In this document: positions 59,114 to 64,000 of the stretch, one piece after another
Position numbering within the stretch: the first letter of the stretch is position 1
Layout: each line of letters begins with the position of its first letter
Notes under the pieces: generated by a model
Seen by the model: the letters and a program-made list of their open reading frames with translations, nothing else
What the model was told of the DNA's origin: nothing
The model's database searches: none
Made by a program: the position numbers and the translations under genes
NCBI GenBank assembly: GCA_963678055.1
Contig: OY782679.1
Coordinates: forward strand, 2,480,001 to 2,544,000
From: CAXXOK01 sp963678055
GTDB taxonomy: Bacteria; Bacillota; Clostridia; Christensenellales; Aristaeellaceae
Direction of reading: 5' to 3'
DNA: 64,000 bases

Positions 59114-59117
59114 TATA

Positions 59118-59135
59118 TTGATAATAATTTATCAA
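59118..59135. promoter_or_regulatory. Rex-like operator
   Basis: TTGATAATAATTTATCAA is an 18-base inverted repeat (TTGATAA, TAAT, TTATCAA). It resembles the Rex site seen in Clostridia (TTGTTAANNNNTTAACAA) and overlaps the start point of the operon that begins with rex itself. Autoregulation by NADH/NAD+ ratio is expected. Confidence 0.7.
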
Positions 59136-59163
59136 TTACCCGACCGACCCGAAGGAGGCCAGC

Positions 59164-59841
59164 ATGCCAGGCGAGAAAAACCTGCTGCAGATACCGCTGC
59201 CCACCCTCAAACGCATGCCGGTCTACTACCAGTATCTCAGCCGCCAGGCCCGCAAAGGTGTGACCGACATCTCCTGTGCCAGCATCGCCAAAGCCATGGG
59301 GCTGGTCGCTGTGCAGGTGCGTAAGGACTTGCAGTATACCGCTGCTGTCGGCCGCCCCAAAACCGGCTACCACCTCAAGGAACTGCTGTCGGCCCTGGAA
59401 GATACCCTGGGCTACAACAACAAGACGGAGATGTTCCTGATCGGCGCTGGCAGCATTGGCACCGCCCTGCTGTTCCATAATCAGTTCAGGGATTACGGCA
59501 TCGGCATTGCCGCCGCCTTCGATATTAACCCCGCTGTGGTCGGCACCGAAATCAACAACAAGCCCGTGTTACCCCTTTCGAAGTTCTCCTCGTTATGCGG
59601 ACGGATGCACGTAAAGTTCGGCATCATCTGCGTACCTGCCGAAGAAGCCCAAGGCATTGCAGACCTCATGGTCGCCTCTGGCATTCTGGGCATATGGAAC
59701 TTCGCCCCCATTACACTGGACGTTCCGGATACGGTACTCGTGCATAACGAAAACCTGACCGCGTCCATTTCGATATTGCTGAAGAAATTCAAGACCCGAA
59801 ATTCAGGAAGCGAGCGTGAATCAGCGTGCAGAACATCTTAG
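59164..59841 (+). CDS. rex: Redox-sensing transcriptional repressor Rex
   Basis: This 225-residue repressor has an N-terminal winged HTH (LPTLKRMPVYYQYLSRQARK, then MGLVAVQVRKDLQYTAAVGR) and a Rossmann NAD(H)-binding domain (MFLIGAGSIGTALLFH, AAFDINPAVVG) with a C-terminal swap helix. Rex leaves DNA when NADH is high and so induces fermentation and hydrogen-producing genes. GGAGG lies ahead of the ATG. It heads an operon with the bifurcating hydrogenase genes and has its own operator-like site at 59118-59135. Confidence 0.93.
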   Translation: MPGEKNLLQIPLPTLKRMPVYYQYLSRQARKGVTDISCASIAKAMGLVAVQVRKDLQYTAAVGRPKTGYHLKELLSALEDTLGYNNKTEMFLIGAGSIGTALLFHNQFRDYGIGIAAAFDINPAVVGTEINNKPVLPLSKFSSLCGRMHVKFGIICVPAEEAQGIADLMVASGILGIWNFAPITLDVPDTVLVHNENLTASISILLKKFKTRNSGSERESACRTS

Positions 59842-60317
59842 CCTTTGAAAAGGCCGGACAGATCATCGAAAAGTACGGGTACAACCAGGCCAAACTCATC
59901 CCCATCCTGCAGGAGATCCAAAACGAGTACCGTTACCTGCCAGAGGAATTGATGGTGTATGTCGCCACAATGCTTGGCACCACCTCATCCCATGTATACG
60001 GGGTTGCGTCGTTCTATTCGCACTTTACCCTGAAACTCAAGGGCAAGTATGTGGTTAGAATTTGCGACGGCACCGCCTGCCACGTAAAGAAATCCATGCA
60101 CTTGCTGGACGCTGTCCGCAAGCATTTGCAGCTTGCCGAAGGCGAGAATACCACGCCGGATATGCTGTTTACCGTAGAAACCGTCGCCTGCCTAGGCACC
60201 TGTGGCCGCGCCCCGGCCATGACCGTCAACGGCGAGGTTTTCGGGCTCTTAACTGATGATATGGCTGTGGCCGTCATCCAGGATATTCAAAAAAAGGAGC
60301 AGTTAGGACATGAGTGA
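59826..60317 (+). CDS. hydC: NAD-dependent hydrogenase subunit, NuoE-like (HydC type)
   Basis: This 163-residue thioredoxin-like 2Fe-2S protein binds its cluster through C-x4-C in CDGTACHVK and C-x3-C in ACLGTCGRAP. The N-terminal helical part is typical (LIPILQEIQNEYRYLPEELM). It is the small electron-transfer subunit of NuoEF-type diaphorase modules. The start is a GTG at 59826 that overlaps the end of rex by 16 bases, and its own end overlaps hydB by eight. The symbol follows the trimeric hydrogenase naming. Confidence 0.88.
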   Translation: MQNILAFEKAGQIIEKYGYNQAKLIPILQEIQNEYRYLPEELMVYVATMLGTTSSHVYGVASFYSHFTLKLKGKYVVRICDGTACHVKKSMHLLDAVRKHLQLAEGENTTPDMLFTVETVACLGTCGRAPAMTVNGEVFGLLTDDMAVAVIQDIQKKEQLGHE

Positions 60318-62193
60318 AGCTGTCAACCTGGTGAAACGGGCGCAAGACTACAAGGATAATACCAAAGATATTCAAAAGCGCATTGTTGTATGCGCAGGCA
60401 CCGGCTGCATTGCAGGCGGCGCACTGCAGGTGATTGACAAGTTCGAAGAACTGATCAAGGCCAAGGGCCTGCCTGTGGCGCTGACCATTAACAAGCATGA
60501 AGACGGCTACCAGGTCACCGGCAGCGGCTGCCAGGGCTTTTGCCAAATGGGCCCGGTGGTCACCATCCTGCCTGAAAACATTATGTACTGTAAAGTCACG
60601 CCCGATGACGTAGCAGAGATCATTGAAAAGACCGTTTTGGGCGATGCTTTGGTTGATCGCCTGGTGTACACGCACAAACCTGACAAAACCGCGTATCCAA
60701 AAAAGAGCGAAATGCCTTTCTACAAAGGCCAGCATCACGTCGTGCTTAAAAAAGTCGGCAATATCGACCCCACCGACATTAACGAATACATCGCCCGGGG
60801 CGGGTATGTGCAGGCTGAGCGCGCCACCAAGATGACTGCCGAGGAAATCTGCAGCACCATGATGGATTCCGGCCTCAAAGGCAGAGGCGGCGGGGGCTTC
60901 CCCACCGGCCGCAAATGGGATATGACCCGCCAGAGTGAAAGCGATAAAAAATATGTCATCTGTAACGGCGACGAGGGTGACCCCGGCGCATTCATGGACA
61001 GCGCGGTCATGGAGGGCAACCCCCATTCCATCCTTGAAGGCATGATGATCGCTGCCATGGCCATCGGCGCGGATGAAGGCTATGTGTACGTGCGCACGGA
61101 ATACCCGCTGGCCGTCAAGCGCATTCGCGCCGCCGTGGAAGCCGCAAAGGATGCAGGCATCCTCGGCGATGATATGCTGGGCACCGGCCGTGCGTTCAAC
61201 ATCACCGTTATGGAAGGCGCAGGCGCGTTTGTCTGCGGCGAAGAAACGGCGCTGATGGCATCGGTCGAAGGCAAGCGCGGCATGCCGACCCCAAAGCCTC
61301 CCTATCCTGCCCAGAAGGGCCTGTTTGGCAAGCCTACCGTCATTAACAACGTGGAAACGCTGTCCACCGTTCCCCTGGTATTTGAAACCGGCGCGGACGA
61401 ATATAAAAAGCTGGGTACGGCATCTGCCGCCGGCACCAAGACCTTCGCGCTCACCGGCCACGTGCTAAACACCGGTTTGATCGAAGTGCCCCTGGGCTCT
61501 ACGCTTCGCACCATTGTGCATGACATCGCCGGCGGTGTTACCGAAGAAAACGGCGACCTCTCCCCCGAAGGTTTCAAAGCCGTGCAGATCGGCGGTCCCT
61601 CCGGTGGCTGCCTGACCCAGGAACACCTAGATATGCCGCTGGACTATCAGAACCTGAAAGCCATCGGCGCGATGGTCGGCTCCGGCGGGCTGGTTGTTAT
61701 GAACCATAAAACCTGTATGGTGGAAATTGCCCGCTACTTCATGGAGTTTACCCAGAACGAAAGCTGCGGCAAGTGCGTAGTCTGCCGCGAAGGCACCAAG
61801 CAGATGCTGGATATCCTCACCGATATCACCCAGGGTAAAGCCACCATGGAACAGCTGGCACTGCTGGAAGAGCTGGCCCGCGTGGTGCAGAAGGTATCGC
61901 TGTGCGGTCTGGGCAAATCCGCGCCCAACCCCGTGCTTTCCACGCTGAAATACTTCCGTGAAGAGTATGAAGAGCACATCATCAACAAGCACTGCCCCAC
62001 CGGTCAGTGCAAAGCGCTTCAAAAGTACAGCATTAATGCAGACAAGTGCATCGGCTGCGGCGCGTGCCTGCGCAAGTGCCCCACCAATGCCATCACCGGT
62101 GAAAAGAAACAGCCGCACGTGATTGACGCTGCCAAGTGCATCAAATGCGGAGCCTGCATGGACGCCTGCAAATTCGGCGCCGTGCTCGCGTAG
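60310..62193 (+). CDS. hydB: NADH- and FMN-binding hydrogenase subunit, NuoF-like (HydB type)
   Basis: The 627-residue protein has, in order, a 2Fe-2S thioredoxin-like domain (IVVCAGTGCIAGGALQVIDK, CQGFCQMGP) and the NuoF core. The core has the NADH site GLKGRGGGGFPTGRKW, the FMN site CNGDEGDPGAFMDS and EGAGAFVCGEETAL. A 4Fe-4S site follows (ESCGKCVVCREGTKQM), and the C-terminus holds two ferredoxin-type 4Fe-4S motifs (CIGCGACLRKCPTNAI, CIKCGACMDACKFGAV). It takes electrons to or from NAD(H) and, with HydA and HydC, forms an electron-bifurcating complex in family members. Confidence 0.94.
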   Translation: MSEAVNLVKRAQDYKDNTKDIQKRIVVCAGTGCIAGGALQVIDKFEELIKAKGLPVALTINKHEDGYQVTGSGCQGFCQMGPVVTILPENIMYCKVTPDDVAEIIEKTVLGDALVDRLVYTHKPDKTAYPKKSEMPFYKGQHHVVLKKVGNIDPTDINEYIARGGYVQAERATKMTAEEICSTMMDSGLKGRGGGGFPTGRKWDMTRQSESDKKYVICNGDEGDPGAFMDSAVMEGNPHSILEGMMIAAMAIGADEGYVYVRTEYPLAVKRIRAAVEAAKDAGILGDDMLGTGRAFNITVMEGAGAFVCGEETALMASVEGKRGMPTPKPPYPAQKGLFGKPTVINNVETLSTVPLVFETGADEYKKLGTASAAGTKTFALTGHVLNTGLIEVPLGSTLRTIVHDIAGGVTEENGDLSPEGFKAVQIGGPSGGCLTQEHLDMPLDYQNLKAIGAMVGSGGLVVMNHKTCMVEIARYFMEFTQNESCGKCVVCREGTKQMLDILTDITQGKATMEQLALLEELARVVQKVSLCGLGKSAPNPVLSTLKYFREEYEEHIINKHCPTGQCKALQKYSINADKCIGCGACLRKCPTNAITGEKKQPHVIDAAKCIKCGACMDACKFGAVLA

Positions 62194-62211
62194 GAAAGGG
62201 CGGGAATAGAT

Positions 62212-64000
62212 ATGAAAACGAATCAAACCGTAACCGTTGATAATAAACAGGTCCCCATCGAGGGCGAACGTAACCTGCTGGAGCTCATCCGCAAGGCCGG
62301 TGTGGAAATCCCCACCTTTTGCTATCACTCCGAGATGAGTATTTACGGCGCATGCCGCCTGTGCATGGTGGATGTCGAGGGCATGGGCATGGTTGCCTCG
62401 TGTTCCACGATTCCCACCCCCGGCATGGTGGTGAAAACCTCCACCCCGGAAATCCGTGAAACGCGTAAAATGATTCTGGAGCTGCTTTTGGCCAGCCACC
62501 AGGGCGATTGCCAAACCTGCCGCAAAGGCGACGACTGCAAACTGCTGGCGCTGGCCAACCGCCTGGGCGTGCGCGATGTGCGCTTTAAGCGCAAGGGCCG
62601 CGACCTGCCGCTGGATCTGTCGTCCCCGTCCATCGCACGCGACCCCAACAAGTGCATACTCTGCGGCGACTGCGTACGCATGTGCTCGGAAATCCAGGGC
62701 GTGGGTGCCATCGGCTTTGCCCACCGCGGTGCCGACAGCATCGTCACCCCCTGCTTTGAGCGCGATATCGCCACTGTGGAATGCATTGACTGCGGCCAGT
62801 GCACCAAGGTGTGCCCCACCGGCGCACTGACCATTAAATCCGACACCACCGAGGTGTTCACCGCCATTCAGTCCAAAGACAAATATGTGGTCGCGGCCAT
62901 TGCCCCGGCTGTGCGTGTTGCCATCGGCGAGGAGTTCGGCCTGGAAACCGGCGCCAACGCCGTGGGTAAAATGGTCGCCACCCTGAAAATGATGGGCTTT
63001 GACGCCGTGTACGATGTGTCCTACTCTGCCGACCTGACCATTTTTGAAGAAGGCACCGAGCTGCTTGGCCGCGTAACCGCAGGCGAAAGCCTGCCGATGT
63101 TCACCTCCTGCTGCCCCGGCTGGGTGAAATTCATGGAGCAGTATTACTCCGATTTTGCCGGCAATCTGTCCACCTGCAAATCGCCCCAGCAAATGCTGGG
63201 CTCACTGGTGAAGGAAACTTTGCCTGAGATGGTGAATAAAGAGCGCAAGGACATTGTGTTTGTTTCCATCATGCCCTGCACCGCCAAGAAGTTCGAAGCC
63301 AAGCGCGAAGAGTTCTCCGTGGCCGACAGCCCGGACGTGGATTACGTCATCACCACCCACGAACTGGCGCTACTGATCCGCGAACGCGGCATTATGTTCA
63401 ACGAAATGGAACCCGAAGCCTTTGATATGCCCTACGGCTTTAACACCGGAGGCGGCGTGATCTTCGGTAACTCCGGCGGCGTGAGCGAAGCGGCTATCCG
63501 TTTTGCAGGCGAGAAACTGACCGGTAAAAAGACCGACGATTACATCATCCGTGAGGTGCGCGGCGAAGACGGCATCCGCGAGGTGGAGTACGACTTCTCC
63601 GGCACGAAGCTGAAGATGGCGGTTGTATCGGGCCTGGGCAACGCCCGTAAAGTGATGGAAGACATCAAAGCCGGCAACGCCGAGTATGATTTTGTCGAAA
63701 TCATGGCCTGCCCCTCCGGCTGCATCAACGGCGGCGGTCAGCCTGTCAACCACGACCGGCAGGCGCGCAAAAAGCGTACCGAAGCCCTGTACCGCACCGA
63801 TAAAATGCTGCAGCTGCACAAGCCCCAGGATAACCCGTACATTAACGACCTGTACACCAACTTCCTGGGCAAGCCCGGCAGCCACAAGGCTCACGACCTG
63901 CTGCACACCCACTACCACGCCCGCTCGCGCATTAAGTCCGACCGCACCGAAACACCCGCCGCAGTCGATAAACTGCCTGTATCTATTTGCTTTGGTACCG
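62212..64000 (+). CDS. hydA: [FeFe] hydrogenase catalytic subunit HydA (3' end outside window)
   Basis: The frame runs from an ATG at 62212 (GGGCGGGA ahead) through the window end, at least 596 residues. The N-terminus is a 2Fe-2S domain (CYHSEMSIYGACRLCMVDVE) with a His-ligated cluster region (HQGDCQTCRKGDDC) and two 4Fe-4S motifs (CILCGDCVRMCSEI, CIDCGQCTKVCPTGAL). The H-cluster motifs are complete: L1 TSCCPGW (C300), L2 MPCTAKKFE (C356) and L3 MACPSGC (C500, C504). The cut C-terminus begins VSICFGT, probably an extra 2Fe-2S domain as in trimeric bifurcating enzymes. It reduces protons to H2 in the cytoplasm. Confidence 0.96.
   Translation, partial: MKTNQTVTVDNKQVPIEGERNLLELIRKAGVEIPTFCYHSEMSIYGACRLCMVDVEGMGMVASCSTIPTPGMVVKTSTPEIRETRKMILELLLASHQGDCQTCRKGDDCKLLALANRLGVRDVRFKRKGRDLPLDLSSPSIARDPNKCILCGDCVRMCSEIQGVGAIGFAHRGADSIVTPCFERDIATVECIDCGQCTKVCPTGALTIKSDTTEVFTAIQSKDKYVVAAIAPAVRVAIGEEFGLETGANAVGKMVATLKMMGFDAVYDVSYSADLTIFEEGTELLGRVTAGESLPMFTSCCPGWVKFMEQYYSDFAGNLSTCKSPQQMLGSLVKETLPEMVNKERKDIVFVSIMPCTAKKFEAKREEFSVADSPDVDYVITTHELALLIRERGIMFNEMEPEAFDMPYGFNTGGGVIFGNSGGVSEAAIRFAGEKLTGKKTDDYIIREVRGEDGIREVEYDFSGTKLKMAVVSGLGNARKVMEDIKAGNAEYDFVEIMACPSGCINGGGQPVNHDRQARKKRTEALYRTDKMLQLHKPQDNPYINDLYTNFLGKPGSHKAHDLLHTHYHARSRIKSDRTETPAAVDKLPVSICFGT

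Noticed and set aside
60274..63918. Long minus-strand open frames opposite the hydrogenase genes
   Set aside because: They are antisense shadows of high-GC coding sequence, with no ribosome binding sites and low-complexity products.

Overview
The window reads as a chromosome segment of an anaerobic, fermentative, GC-rich Bacillota, most likely class Clostridia. The evidence is the Prp protease beside an N-terminally extended ribosomal protein L27, a Rex repressor in front of a trimeric [FeFe] hydrogenase, good sigma-A promoters (TTGACA/TATAAT with 16-18 base spacers), a B. subtilis-type LexA box, and many plant-glycan and sugar-uptake genes. No species can be named from the sequence alone.

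Layout. 1-13.5 kb is housekeeping and metabolism: a flavin reductase fragment, an HTH protein with an alpha/beta hydrolase, RsgA, a phosphotransferase, an MFS carrier, a GltS symporter with an acyltransferase, a lysine-2,3-aminomutase-type radical SAM enzyme, the rplU-prp-rpmA operon, and a cupin with a GH29 alpha-L-fucosidase. At 13.65 kb a tRNA-Arg(ACG) opens a visibly AT-rich block that ends at 19.21 kb in a degraded copy of the 3' 50 bases of the same tRNA. I read this block as a genomic island. It holds a decayed helicase remnant and three unrecognised genes: a small peptide, a multi-pass membrane protein, and an 841-residue protein with an HELSH zinc-peptidase motif. This is the best candidate for an undescribed system.

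19.2-26.3 kb carries a 4Fe-4S protein, an aminotransferase, a GNAT enzyme, and a PfkB kinase / 6-phosphogluconate dehydrogenase / LarA-like operon. 26.3-37.3 kb looks like one sugar regulon. A LacI repressor sits between an aldolase / FGGY kinase / polyol dehydrogenase / aldo-keto reductase / mutarotase operon and an Rbs-type ABC importer. Both operons start from near-identical promoters with the same operator-like sequence just after the -10. 37.6-42.2 kb has a small ferredoxin, a YaiI-type protein, a CASTOR/POLLUX-like channel, a second flavin reductase and a GNAT protein.

42.3-52.5 kb is a pectin side-chain locus: L-rhamnose mutarotase, GH112 phosphorylase, GH105 unsaturated rhamnogalacturonyl hydrolase, a LplB/YtcP-type importer, an AraC regulator and a GH51 arabinofuranosidase. 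Together they suggest uptake of unsaturated rhamnogalacturonan fragments, removal of the unsaturated uronate, phosphorolysis of galactosyl-rhamnose, and use of rhamnose and arabinose.

52.5-57.7 kb has a LysE exporter with an Lrp regulator, a polar amino acid ABC importer and two small membrane/coiled-coil proteins. 58.0-59.0 kb is a DUF1848 protein whose promoter spacer contains a perfect LexA box. 59.1-64.0 kb is rex followed by hydC, hydB and hydA (cut by the window end), with a Rex-like operator just downstream of the promoter.
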